Source: Acinetobacter colistiniresistens (lineage in GTDB: Bacteria > Pseudomonadota > Gammaproteobacteria > Pseudomonadales > Moraxellaceae). From it: a stretch of 64,000 nt of DNA. Positions 46,135 through 54,266 of this stretch are shown here, piece by piece (position 1 is the first letter of the stretch; each line of letters opens with the position of its first letter). The notes below the pieces were generated by a model that saw only the letters and a program-made list of their open reading frames with translations, was not told where the DNA came from and searched no databases. The position numbers and the translations under genes are program-made. The DNA lies in assembly GCF_024582815.1 (NCBI RefSeq), contig NZ_CP102099.1:558001-622000 (forward strand), read 5' to 3'.

Positions 46135-46602
46135 ATGCGTAAATTAGACCGTATTGATCGCCTGATTTTGGACATTTTGCAACGTGAAGGCCGGATTGCC
46201 ATCAGTGAATTGGCGTCACGGGTCAACTTATCCACCACGCCTTGCTCAGAGCGGGTCAAGCGTTTGGAACGTGAAGGCATCATCATGGGCTATTACGCCC
46301 GTCTCAATCCAGAATATGTGGATCGCAACTTGTTGGTGTTTTTGGAGATCAAACTTTCAGCTAAATCGGGTGATGTATTTGATCAGGTGGCTCGGGATTT
46401 AGTCGATATCCCCGAAGTACTGGAATGCCATCTGATCTCAGGTGAGTTTGATTATCTGGTCAAAGCCCGTCTTAAAGAAATGAGTGCCTATCGCCGCCTA
46501 TTAGGGGATTTACTGAAAAAACTGCCTGCCTCTGCATCCTCGCATAGTTATGTGGTGATGGAAGAGGTGAAAGAGTCGTTATATCTGGATATGGGCGTTT
46601 AA
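46135..46602 (+). CDS. Lrp/AsnC family regulator (DadR-like)
   Basis: A 155-residue Lrp-family protein. Two adjacent ATGs are possible; the second has AAGGGA 7 bases upstream. The N-terminal helix-turn-helix (RLILDILQREGRIAISELAS, then NLSTTPCSERVKRLEREGII) is followed by the RAM sensing domain (VFLEIKLSAKSGDVFDQVAR, ECHLISGEFDYLVKARLKEM). Divergent from dadA, so it most likely activates D-alanine catabolism in response to alanine. Followed by a clean terminator. Confidence 0.93.
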   Translation: MRKLDRIDRLILDILQREGRIAISELASRVNLSTTPCSERVKRLEREGIIMGYYARLNPEYVDRNLLVFLEIKLSAKSGDVFDQVARDLVDIPEVLECHLISGEFDYLVKARLKEMSAYRRLLGDLLKKLPASASSHSYVVMEEVKESLYLDMGV

Positions 46603-46620
46603 AGTCATCTCCCTTACAAT

Positions 46621-46646
46621 AAAAAGCCCGAAATTCCGGGCTTTTT
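46621..46646. terminator. bidirectional rho-independent terminator
   Basis: AAAAAGCCCG, AAATTC and CGGGCTTTTT, between the convergent Lrp-type (+) and RraB (-) genes. Confidence 0.93.
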
Positions 46647-46661
46647 AAATAGCAAAAGGGA

Positions 46662-47027
46662 TTATTCATCTTCATCGTAAATATAGCTCATACAGCCCCA
46701 GCCATCATATTCGCCATTAAACTCTTTCGCGATCTTGGTCATCCATTCTTCCAGATCAGCGATGTCTTCATATTCCAGCGTCATATTGACATGAATATTC
46801 AGCACCCACAGATCAGACCCGTCCGAGTGCTGCTCTTCCTGAAACAAGGAAATTTTCTGTTCTTGATGTAAAAGATGTAAGGCACATTTTTCAATTTGTT
46901 CCTGTTTTTCAAAAACAATGGAAAATTCAACCTCATGTGGCTCATTCAGGTCATTGCCATCTTCAACCATCTGCCACAGTACATTGCCATTATCGTTGTC
47001 TGGAAATTGCTCATAGTCACGTGTCAT
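46662..47027 (-). CDS. RraB-like ribonuclease E inhibitor
   Basis: A 121-residue acidic protein. The ATG at 47027 (MTRDYEQFPDNDNGNVLWQM) has AAGGA 7 bases upstream, so the longer frame back to 47126 is not used. The D-N-D/N-G-N-VLWQM start, the central EVEFSIVFEKQEQIEKCALH and the acidic C-terminus (YIYDEDE) match RraB, which binds RNase E and adjusts mRNA turnover. Monocistronic. Confidence 0.85.
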   Translation of the reverse strand: MTRDYEQFPDNDNGNVLWQMVEDGNDLNEPHEVEFSIVFEKQEQIEKCALHLLHQEQKISLFQEEQHSDGSDLWVLNIHVNMTLEYEDIADLEEWMTKIAKEFNGEYDGWGCMSYIYDEDE

Positions 47028-47161
47028 ATGCATATCCTTTGTTGTGTTTTGGAATTGGTATTTGGCTATAGAGTAACCGATTTTTATTGCAGTTTTTAGA
47101 CGTGTGAATAGCAATATTGTAGTCAAAAAATAATCAAGCTAAAACATCCGCTCGCGGCTGT

Positions 47162-47638
47162 TTAAGATAAACCGATGGAAAGTACCACTTGGTCGAGACA
47201 ACGAATGCCATTTTCATACATCGGTGTTGGGTAATCTTTAAAAACATCTGGCTCGATATGGGACAGACGGAAGCCACATTTCTGATACAACGCCAATTGG
47301 TCCAGACTCGAGTTGCCCGTTTTCACCCATAGGGTCTGGATATTGAGCAGTTTGGCGCTTTCAATGACCTGCTGAATCAATACCTTGGCTAAGCCCTGCC
47401 CTTGATAGTGTGGATCTACAGCCAGATTTTTAATTTCAGCTTGCTCATCATCACTTTGCCATAAACAGAGCTGGGCAATTATGTGTGCCTGATCATTCAA
47501 CATGATAAAGAGCTTTGACTGGAACAGATAGCGCGACACCTGCTCCCAGCTTGGATCGGCATCTAATAAAAGTGCCTTGAGTTGTAGTTGCTGTATCTCG
47601 GAGAGTGTTGACCATTCAGCTTGTTGAGGTGCATACAT
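47162..47638 (-). CDS. GNAT family N-acetyltransferase
   Basis: A 158-residue single-domain acetyltransferase. The acetyl-CoA loop is IKNLAVDPHYQGQGLAKVLI (Q-x-x-G-x-A pattern); a C-terminal QLALYQKCGFRLSHIEPDVF completes the fold. The acceptor is unknown. Immediately downstream of the pseudouridine synthase gene on the same strand (24-base gap), so perhaps cotranscribed. Confidence 0.87.
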   Translation of the reverse strand: MYAPQQAEWSTLSEIQQLQLKALLLDADPSWEQVSRYLFQSKLFIMLNDQAHIIAQLCLWQSDDEQAEIKNLAVDPHYQGQGLAKVLIQQVIESAKLLNIQTLWVKTGNSSLDQLALYQKCGFRLSHIEPDVFKDYPTPMYENGIRCLDQVVLSIGLS

Positions 47639-47662
47639 GGACTTGCCTATTGATGGTTCGAT

Positions 47663-48343
47663 TTAGAACTTTACCTGAGAATGAATTTCAACATCATGCA
47701 ATTTTAACGGATGCTTGAAGGCCAGATAAGCCGCATGCAGCGCCATACGTGTTAAATGGAACTTGGCAGGTTCTGGATGATAAAGCTTATCGCCCATGAT
47801 CGGATGACCGATATGCATCATATGTACCCGTAATTGATGAGAACGTCCTGTCACCGGCTCTAAACGCACACGGCTCTGGTCAGTTGCTGCATCATATGCC
47901 ATACACTGAAATAGCGTTTTGGCGGGCTTGCCCAATTCAAAATGCACCATCTGACGCGGACGGTTTTCCCAATCCGTAATCAAGGGTACTTCCACACAGC
48001 CTTCTGTCTGAATCTGACCCTGCACCAGTGCTTGATAATATTTTTTGACAGTCCGTGCCTGAAACATTTTACTGATCGCCACTTCCGCATCGCGATGTTT
48101 GGCAAACATCAATAGGCCTGAGGTTGCCATATCCAGTCGATGCGTGACTTTGGCCGCAGGATACTGTTCCAAAACCCGTAAATAAGCACTGTCCTGATGT
48201 TCTGGTAAACGCCCCATCACCGACAATAGCCCAGCAGGCTTATTGATCACCAGCAAATCTTCATCTTCATAGACGATCTCAAGGGGTGTTTGCGGGGGTG
48301 CATAAACAAAGTTGTCATTTAAAGGCATGAGTGCAGCATACAT
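47663..48343 (-). CDS. RluA family pseudouridine synthase
   Basis: A 226-residue RluA-class enzyme. Motif I is LLVINKPAGLLSVMGRLPEH; motif II carries the catalytic Asp in TKVTHRLDMATSGLLMFAKH (here AKVTHRLDMATSG); motif III is RVRLEPVTGRSHQLRVHMMH. The compact length without an S4 domain fits RluA, which modifies 23S rRNA U746 and tRNA U32, but other members cannot be excluded. The start may be at 48343 or 15 bases later; no strong SD decides. Confidence 0.88.
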   Translation of the reverse strand: MYAALMPLNDNFVYAPPQTPLEIVYEDEDLLVINKPAGLLSVMGRLPEHQDSAYLRVLEQYPAAKVTHRLDMATSGLLMFAKHRDAEVAISKMFQARTVKKYYQALVQGQIQTEGCVEVPLITDWENRPRQMVHFELGKPAKTLFQCMAYDAATDQSRVRLEPVTGRSHQLRVHMMHIGHPIMGDKLYHPEPAKFHLTRMALHAAYLAFKHPLKLHDVEIHSQVKF

Positions 48344-48425
48344 TGAATCAGGTTCTGGATGGGGAACGATTATAGTAGTGTCATTGGCTTTCGCAACATC
48401 TCATTTCAATGCGATACCCGCACAA

Positions 48426-48881
48426 TCAAGAGGCTGTCTTTACCCCTTTGCTCAGACCTTGTTGATAATGCTGTTCCAGTGTTGCAATATCCTGATTTAA
48501 AAAAGCAATCAGATAATCTTTAACTCGTGCAAGACTCAGTTGTTTAAACGAAATATGCTCTTTACTTTTACGTGTCAGCAAACCAAATAGATCTTTTTTC
48601 GCAATGATGGTGGGAATATCACTGTCCAATTTAAATTCAAGCTGTTGTGATTTGGCATAGGCATCCAGAGTAATCACACAGGTCTGTTCAGTACGGTGAT
48701 CTGTCACAATAAAATGGGTATCTACACCATTGAGTTGCAATTGACGCACCAACTGCTGACGCCACGTCATCTCGTCAAATTTGGTTAAAATGGTTGCCAA
48801 ATCGAATCTGCCCACATGATCGATTTCATTGTGATTCATTTGATGCGGATAGCGGATTTTAAGCTCGAACTGATTCATCAT
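48426..48881 (-). CDS. conserved hypothetical protein
   Basis: A 151-residue soluble protein from the ATG at 48881, where AGGT lies 6 bases upstream; the frame is open further but has no good start site. It shows FELKIRYPHQMNHNEIDHVG, then FDEMTWRQQLVRQLQLNGVD and a charged C-terminus LIAFLNQDIATLEQHYQQGL. No motif I recognise. It has no signal peptide or membrane helix. Function unknown. Confidence 0.7.
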   Translation of the reverse strand: MMNQFELKIRYPHQMNHNEIDHVGRFDLATILTKFDEMTWRQQLVRQLQLNGVDTHFIVTDHRTEQTCVITLDAYAKSQQLEFKLDSDIPTIIAKKDLFGLLTRKSKEHISFKQLSLARVKDYLIAFLNQDIATLEQHYQQGLSKGVKTAS

Positions 48882-48974
48882 GCTGTGACCTATTGCTGTC
48901 ATTTTTTTAATTTTTAAATACGAAGTAATTATATCATTTTGTTTTTTAATATAAAAATATCGACTTATATTCAC

Positions 48975-49443
48975 AATGGCAGGATTTCAGGATTCATTTC
49001 ACATTCATTTTTATTTTATTGATACAGTTTTTATTATTTAGGTCTGATTATTCTTTTCTATTTACTTAAATTTTTAGGGTATCAAGGGAAAACAGAGGTT
49101 GTTTACTTCAACACCTATGACTTTGTAAGCCATAACCTTTGCCTATAAACTTTTGATCTATAGCGTCCTAAGCCGAATCGAGACCTTTTGGGTTCGTACA
49201 CACTTGCTTTATAAGCGTCGGTGCATGCTACTCTTTTCGATCCCTTTCACACCCTTGAGACATAGTTTAGGCAGATCACGGCGGGATTGTTTTCCTAAAA
49301 ACAGCTATTTTCGATTATCAATGAAATAATTTTGCACACTGATTGCTAAAAGTTGAAATATTTTCCATATCCAATAAAAACTACGATTTATATTCCGATA
49401 AATTCAAATTTACATGTGTATTTTTTCAAATACGGCTTTTAGT
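48975..49443. other. unassigned 469-bp intergenic region
   Basis: No supported open frame. The middle (about 49100-49290) is richer in GC than its AT-rich edges and contains CGAATCGAGACC, GGGTTCG and similar motifs that do not form a convincing tRNA or terminator. It could hold a small RNA or a decayed element. I cannot classify it. Confidence 0.4.
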
Positions 49444-50331
49444 TTAGGCCCAAATCACCATAATAGCCGCCACGATCACCAGCCATAGACCTAAATGATC
49501 GGTCTTGGCGAGTTTTTCTTTAAAGAAAAAAGCTGAAATCAACAAACTAAATAAAATTTCCACCTGACCCAGCGTTTTGACAATTGCCACGGTCTGCATA
49601 CTCATGGCACTAAACCAGCCCACTGAAGCCAAAAAGCTACAGATACTGACTCTTAAAGTTAAACCCACACGCTGCCACATTTTATACAGGGTCGGTCGGC
49701 TAAAAAATCCGAGATAGATCAACAGTACAATACATTGGAAGCTGATCAAACTGCACAACACCCATGCAGCGCGGTGCAAGAATGGCAATACGCTCAGTTC
49801 TAGACTGGCTTCACGCACCAATAGAGAAGTAATGGCAAAACACAGCCCACTACCCAGTCCAATCATCAAGGTTTTCAAGGAGAGATCAGACTGCTGTTTT
49901 CCTTTACTCAGTAAAAATACCGCAAATGCACCTATCACCACGCCGACCCAACCCCACGCACTGAGATGTTCCTGTAAGAACAAAACAGCGACCAAAGCCG
50001 CCAAAATCGCTTCACTTTTGGCAAGTCCAACCCCAATGGCATAATTTTTTTGTTGAAACAGTCTGACCATCAAGGCCGTGGCATAAATCTGGCTAATCCC
50101 GGCAATCACAATATACAGCCAGAATTTATCAGAGAAATGCACGGGTACTGTGACAGGCTGACGCCAATACAGAAAGGCCAAATAACTAAAAGCAAAGATC
50201 GGTGAAAAGATAAATCTTGCCAGTGTGGTGCCATAGACATCCACGCTGGTACTGAGTTGTTTTTGAAATGCATTGCGCCAAGCCTGCATAAATGCAGCCA
50301 TGAGGGTAAATAAAATCCAAGTAAGCATCAT
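49444..50331 (-). CDS. EamA (DMT superfamily) transporter
   Basis: A 295-residue, ten-helix protein with two EamA repeats. The start MMLTWILFTLMAAFMQAWRN and FLQEHLSAWGWVGVVIGAFA at the end of repeat 1 are typical, as is SAFFFKEKLAKTDHLGLWLV in repeat 2. Substrate unknown. Monocistronic. Not closely similar in sequence to the EamA gene at 30898. Confidence 0.87.
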   Translation of the reverse strand: MMLTWILFTLMAAFMQAWRNAFQKQLSTSVDVYGTTLARFIFSPIFAFSYLAFLYWRQPVTVPVHFSDKFWLYIVIAGISQIYATALMVRLFQQKNYAIGVGLAKSEAILAALVAVLFLQEHLSAWGWVGVVIGAFAVFLLSKGKQQSDLSLKTLMIGLGSGLCFAITSLLVREASLELSVLPFLHRAAWVLCSLISFQCIVLLIYLGFFSRPTLYKMWQRVGLTLRVSICSFLASVGWFSAMSMQTVAIVKTLGQVEILFSLLISAFFFKEKLAKTDHLGLWLVIVAAIMVIWA

Positions 50332-50474
50332 AAGCTTGAACGCAATATTGTCAGTGCCGCTAATTTACGCTGTTCTGCTTATTTTTTCGATGGCCATCTT
50401 CAGACTCTGCTGTGGTACAGCATATTTTTGGCAAGCAATCCGCCACACCAGACGATGTTGATTCCATCCATCAT

Positions 50475-51179
50475 CTAGAGTTTCTTTTTGCTCATTTCAG
50501 CCAGTAAGTCGAGCTGTATTTCCTGAATTTTTGCCAATCGATCCCATTGATGCATCAAAAGGTGATCCATTTTTTCATGTAAATTATGAATTTCCAGTTC
50601 TGCTTTAAGATTCACCTTATAGTCATTTTCTGAACGTAAACGGTCTTTGGCTTCCTGACGATTTTGACTCATCATAATAATCGGGGCCTGCACTGCGGCC
50701 AAGCAGGACAAAATCAGGTTCAACAGAATAAAGGGATATGGGTCTGCGGGATGTTTCACCATCACAACCGTATTCACTAAAACCCAAATAACCAAAAAAC
50801 CAGCAAAACAAATCAGGAAGGTCCAACTGCCACCAAATGAGGCGATTTTATCTGCCAATCGTTCGCCAAAGGTCCAGTTTTGATCAAATTTACTTTCTAT
50901 ATTCTTATTAATTAAATCATGGTGTTGCATACTTTGCAGGACATCGTACTCTAAATTTGAAACCTCACCTTGTTCTGAATTTAACAGTGACTGGACATAT
51001 TGCATACGATACTTGGTTAAATCAGGCAGGCAAATATAGTCTTGCGAACTCCATTCAGGAAACTCCTGTGCAATTTCCTCAGTAATCACCTTACGTATCG
51101 TCCCGATTGGGATCAAATTTTTAATAGGAAAACTTTTTTTACAAACGAGGCAAATCCGACATTCTGTTTTTCCATTCAT
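50475..51179 (-). CDS. DUF1003 family membrane protein
   Basis: A 234-residue protein. An N-terminal cysteine-rich piece (CRICLVCKKSFPIKNLIP, plus YICLPDLTKYR) may bind zinc. The DUF1003 core follows (about 100-210): TFGERLADKIASFGGSWTFL, then two hydrophobic helices and MSQNRQEAKDRLRSENDYKV with the typical NRQ..RD...D.... pattern, ending in a coiled-coil tail. Family of unknown function, present in many bacteria. Monocistronic. Confidence 0.87.
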   Translation of the reverse strand: MNGKTECRICLVCKKSFPIKNLIPIGTIRKVITEEIAQEFPEWSSQDYICLPDLTKYRMQYVQSLLNSEQGEVSNLEYDVLQSMQHHDLINKNIESKFDQNWTFGERLADKIASFGGSWTFLICFAGFLVIWVLVNTVVMVKHPADPYPFILLNLILSCLAAVQAPIIMMSQNRQEAKDRLRSENDYKVNLKAELEIHNLHEKMDHLLMHQWDRLAKIQEIQLDLLAEMSKKKL

Positions 51180-51295
51180 GCTTTATCCTCTCTTTGTGAG
51201 ATTTATTCATTTATCTGGTTATTGTTATTCAATTTTATCCTGCGGCATCGGGCTGACCGGTGATGCTTTTGTAATCTCAAGTCAAAAATCGTATT

Positions 51296-51535
51296 TTAGA
51301 GTAGCTTTAAGGCAAGATAAAGGGCGAGACCGAATAATAAGATACCGATTTTATACACCGCCATCCCGCCATAATGAATCGCATCAAACTGCTGTTCGGA
51401 TAAGTTGAACCATTGCCCATGTAGTCGTTTGACCGAGCCTTTTGCAAAGATAAAAGCCAAGAACCAGATGATTAAAACGATATAGTTAAAGAGCGTCATG
51501 TAAAGAAAAAACTGTGTGAGCTGGAAAGTGTTCAT
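51296..51535 (-). CDS. DUF6868-like small membrane protein
   Basis: A 79-residue protein with two hydrophobic helices (about 7-31 and 56-77) joined by a loop GSVKRLHGQWFNLSEQQFDA followed by IHYGGMAVYKIG. This arrangement matches a small conserved family (DUF6868) of unknown role. Downstream of the DUF1003 gene's promoter region but separately placed; monocistronic. Confidence 0.75.
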   Translation of the reverse strand: MNTFQLTQFFLYMTLFNYIVLIIWFLAFIFAKGSVKRLHGQWFNLSEQQFDAIHYGGMAVYKIGILLFGLALYLALKLL

Positions 51536-51683
51536 GACTGTTTCCCTCCATTGGTTATTGTTGTTATTTTAAGCGGTTTTTATGATCTGAAACTTAAAAT
51601 ACTTAGCGCAAATCAATCTCTTTCTCTTGGCAGTTTGAGCGGTGCCAGTGCATGGCAGCAATCATCAAAATAATCACCCGCTC

Positions 51684-52385
51684 TTAAAAACTTAAATCAT
51701 CAAAGTCTTTCACTTTGGATAGATAGATCGGTGCCTGATTGATTTTGCTCCATGTTTCTTTAAAGCTTGGATCTTGTTCTGGGTCTTGGCTTAAATTTTC
51801 ACGAAAAACTTTTTTGCCTGTTAAAAAATTAATACTGGTTTGGCTTTGAATGAGAGGCCCATGATTGCTTGAATCATCATAACCAATCAGGCGTAGGTCT
51901 TTGTCTTCCAAGCGAAATAGATAACGCCAATAGCCATAACGTCCATGTGAATAATAAATACTGAGTAAGTTATTTTTAATTTCCATCCATAGCTCAGGTG
52001 GAAAATAGACGCCGCCATCTTCATTTTCAGAGCTAAAACAGCTGAGGTTACTGACAATAGGTATGTATTTACCTTTTTCATTGAATAAAACAATGACGCC
52101 ACGGCGGTTACGATCTAACTGTCCATAATATTCATGATCGACAAAGGCTTTGGGGTCAGTGGCTTTGACAATCAGCACCACATCCTTTAAGCCGTCTTTA
52201 TTTAGGTCGCCTTCAATGGCTTTAAAAAGTTGGTATTTTGCAGGGAGATAAGCTTTATAGGTGACTTTGTCTTTGCGTAATTGAAGCTCTTCCGCTGTGG
52301 GTGGCTCTTGGGCAAATGTTGTATGTGGAAGTACATATAAACTTGTAAAAGCTAATAATGTTGCAAGTATTTGAGTCTTTATCAT
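51684..52385 (-). CDS. secreted hypothetical protein with VCBS/FG-GAP-like repeat
   Basis: A 233-residue protein with a signal peptide (about 1-25: MIKTQILATLLAFTSLYVLP, then HTTFAQEPP). Mature residues GDLNKDGLKDVVLIVKATDP look like a calcium-binding DxNxDG-D loop of FG-GAP/VCBS type. The remainder (GVYFPPELWMEIKNNLLSIY, GRYGYWRYLFRLEDKDLRLI) resembles a short beta-propeller-like fragment seen in uncharacterised Acinetobacter proteins. Likely periplasmic. Function unknown. Confidence 0.75.
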   Translation of the reverse strand: MIKTQILATLLAFTSLYVLPHTTFAQEPPTAEELQLRKDKVTYKAYLPAKYQLFKAIEGDLNKDGLKDVVLIVKATDPKAFVDHEYYGQLDRNRRGVIVLFNEKGKYIPIVSNLSCFSSENEDGGVYFPPELWMEIKNNLLSIYYSHGRYGYWRYLFRLEDKDLRLIGYDDSSNHGPLIQSQTSINFLTGKKVFRENLSQDPEQDPSFKETWSKINQAPIYLSKVKDFDDLSF

Positions 52386-52428
52386 CTTTTATATCGCTCC
52401 ATTCAAGTTATTAACGGTGTTCTTGTTT

Positions 52429-53007
52429 TTATAAGGAATGACTGAGTTTCTCTTGTTTTTTTGCACGAATCCAGCGTGCAGCAACGATAATAAAAACGAT
52501 CACCAAGACCGCAATCAGCGCAGGCATGATAAAGGCCAGAATCGATAACACAATTGAGCCTATCAACTCACCTGTTGAGATCACAAAATTACCCAACCCA
52601 CCTGTAGTTGCCGTCGAAACCCCACGTGCTGCAACCGTACTCATTTGCACTACGCCTGCTGTTCCACCACCCACGATTAACGCGGCAGCCCAAGTCGCAA
52701 ACTGGGACATTTCACCACTACTGACTGCCATTGTGGTCAGTGTACCTGCCACCACAGCCGCTGGTGTGGCAATGCTATCTAACAGGTTATCCACCCACGG
52801 CACATAGTAGGCTGCAATTTCACAAATCGTGGCAAAGCCCAACGCCATACAGACCGATGGAAGTGCCAACCATTCAAAGACTTGGGCAGGTTGATACCAA
52901 CCCATTAAGGTGGCAATACTCATGGCCAAGAGCGGCACAAAGACACGAAAACCACAGGCTGCACTTAGGCCCACGCCAATACACAGTCCTAAAATTGTTT
53001 CCATCAT
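52429..53007 (-). CDS. DUF4126 family membrane protein
   Basis: A 192-residue protein rich in Gly/Ala with about five hydrophobic helices: LCIGVGLSAACGFRVFVPLL near the start is characteristic of DUF4126, followed by PWVDNLLDSIATPAAVVAGT and a C-terminal basic tail (RWIRAKKQEKLSHSL). Function unknown. ATG at 53007 or one codon later. 43 bases separate it from the downstream secreted-protein gene. Confidence 0.83.
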   Translation of the reverse strand: MMETILGLCIGVGLSAACGFRVFVPLLAMSIATLMGWYQPAQVFEWLALPSVCMALGFATICEIAAYYVPWVDNLLDSIATPAAVVAGTLTTMAVSSGEMSQFATWAAALIVGGGTAGVVQMSTVAARGVSTATTGGLGNFVISTGELIGSIVLSILAFIMPALIAVLVIVFIIVAARWIRAKKQEKLSHSL

Positions 53008-53066
53008 GGATTTCCTTTCTATGCCGATGACAGGTCTTGTTATTTACATCTTATTTTTAAGGTAAC

Positions 53067-53096
53067 AAAAAGCCCTATCAAGGGATAGGGCTTTTA
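53067..53096 (-). terminator. rho-independent terminator after the zinc-ribbon gene
   Basis: AAAAAGCCCTATC, AAGG, GATAGGGCTTTT, 36 bases beyond the small zinc-ribbon gene's stop. Confidence 0.88.
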
Positions 53097-53131
53097 TTCA
53101 AACAGTGGGTAACTGTTTGGTATTTTGCGGC

Positions 53132-53275
53132 TTAGGCATTCTTACTGTTGAATTGATTGCCAAGGCATTTGGTACACGGAGGTAGACGATCAGTACCAAT
53201 TTCTAAATAGGTGCGGTGTCCGCATTGAACACAAAAATAGAAGCCTGTTCCAGGTTTTTCGCCAGCAGTGACCAT
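53132..53275 (-). CDS. 47-residue zinc-ribbon protein
   Basis: A small gene read from the ATG at 53275: MVTAGEKPGTGFYFCVQCGH, then RTYLEIGTDRLPPCTKCLGN and QFNSKNA before TAA. Two CxxC pairs (CVQC and CTKC) 16 residues apart make a typical zinc ribbon. GGAGAACAAAG lies just upstream, and the terminator at 53067-53096 follows. It is similar in style to small zinc-ribbon proteins widespread in gammaproteobacteria. Function unknown, but the intact motif, SD and terminator argue it is real. Confidence 0.75.
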   Translation of the reverse strand: MVTAGEKPGTGFYFCVQCGHRTYLEIGTDRLPPCTKCLGNQFNSKNA

Positions 53276-53405
53276 CTTTGTTCTCCATAGATTTTAGAAA
53301 TGGTATATATACTATAGCGTGATAGTTTTGATTATTTATTGACCTTTCCGACGGGTGGTGATGGCGGAAAGGTGAAGTTTGATGATTATTTAAAATTTAA
53401 ACGAG

Positions 53406-53825
53406 TTACAAGGGATTCGATACCCAATTCTCCACACGCAATCCATCAACACGTAAAAACTCTTTTTCATTATTGGTGACCATTACCCAATTATTTGCTC
53501 TGGCATGCGCTGCCAACCATAAATCATTAGATCCAATGATCTGACTTCTAGAAGAAAGCGCTTGACGTATTTGTGCATAATGATCCGCAACATCTTCATC
53601 TAATTCGGCGACTTGAATCATTGAGGTAAACTCATCAATGACTTTTAATGCTTTTTCTTTGCTTTGACTTTTTTCAGCGCCAAAACGTAGTTCGCCCAAG
53701 GTAATCACCGAGATTAAAATATTCCGATTGGGAAGATGTTTTTCAAAATGCTGACGGACACTTTCAGGCTGATGTTTGCTGATATAGATACAAATATTGG
53801 TATCCAATAAATATTGTGCCTGCAT
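53406..53825 (-). CDS. vapC: VapC family toxin (PIN-domain ribonuclease)
   Basis: A 139-residue PIN-domain protein. The acidic residues of the active site are present: YLLDTNICIYISK (first Asp), SVITLGELRFGAEKS (Glu), and GSNDLWLAAHARANN (Asp), with VMVTNNEKEF near the end. VapC toxins cleave RNA, often initiator tRNA or the 23S sarcin-ricin loop. Its ATG overlaps the antitoxin stop by one base (TAATG), so the pair is translationally coupled. Confidence 0.92.
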   Translation of the reverse strand: MQAQYLLDTNICIYISKHQPESVRQHFEKHLPNRNILISVITLGELRFGAEKSQSKEKALKVIDEFTSMIQVAELDEDVADHYAQIRQALSSRSQIIGSNDLWLAAHARANNWVMVTNNEKEFLRVDGLRVENWVSNPL

Positions 53826-54055
53826 TAGAATTCTTCTCGTTCTTGTGGTGGTTGATCCACTCTTTCTTCTGCATAAAAATCATCTGGCATTTGTGCCAAT
53901 ACATTGAATAAGTGTTCCGCGGTAATTGGCTTTTCACGTAGGATCACTTCATCACCACGGCGAAATATTTCAACTTCTGTACCTTCAAATCGAAATTCTT
54001 TAGGTAAACGAATCGCTTGGCTGCGCCCGGTCATAAAAACTTTTGCGGTAGACAT
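53825..54055 (-). CDS. vapB: VapB family antitoxin (AbrB/SpoVT fold)
   Basis: A 76-residue antitoxin. The N-terminal swapped-hairpin DNA-binding domain (AKVFMTGRSQAIRLPKEFRF and VEIFRRGDEVILRE) autorepresses the operon, and the acidic C-terminal tail should neutralise VapC. The AT-rich stretch just upstream (GATATATACC, 54079 region) may be the operator; a related GGTATATATAC lies at about 53300 beyond the toxin gene. The module sits where prpF often lies in acnD operons. Confidence 0.92.
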   Translation of the reverse strand: MSTAKVFMTGRSQAIRLPKEFRFEGTEVEIFRRGDEVILREKPITAEHLFNVLAQMPDDFYAEERVDQPPQEREEF

Positions 54056-54204
54056 TGTCGCTACTCCAACCGTTTTGATATATACCTTATGATAGATACT
54101 ATTTGATCATTTTACCAACAAAATTTAATTAAAATAAAAGCACAATACTGACTAACACTATAATCCTTCACTTCAACCCTAAGTATCCTCCTCTTATAAA
54201 AAAT

Positions 54205-54233
54205 AAAAGACCCTACACGAAGTAGAGTCTTTT
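54205..54233 (-). terminator. imperfect terminator after acnD
   Basis: AAAAGAC-C-CTAC, ACGAA, GTAG-A-GTCTTTT (one mismatch), 34 bases beyond the acnD stop. Confidence 0.75.
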
Positions 54234-54266
54234 CATCACAATATCAATCACTTTCAGATCAAAGTA

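Noticed and set aside
49100..49290. Possible tRNA or tmRNA remnant (GGGTTCG-like motif)
   Set aside because: No 7-bp acceptor pairing or complete cloverleaf could be built.
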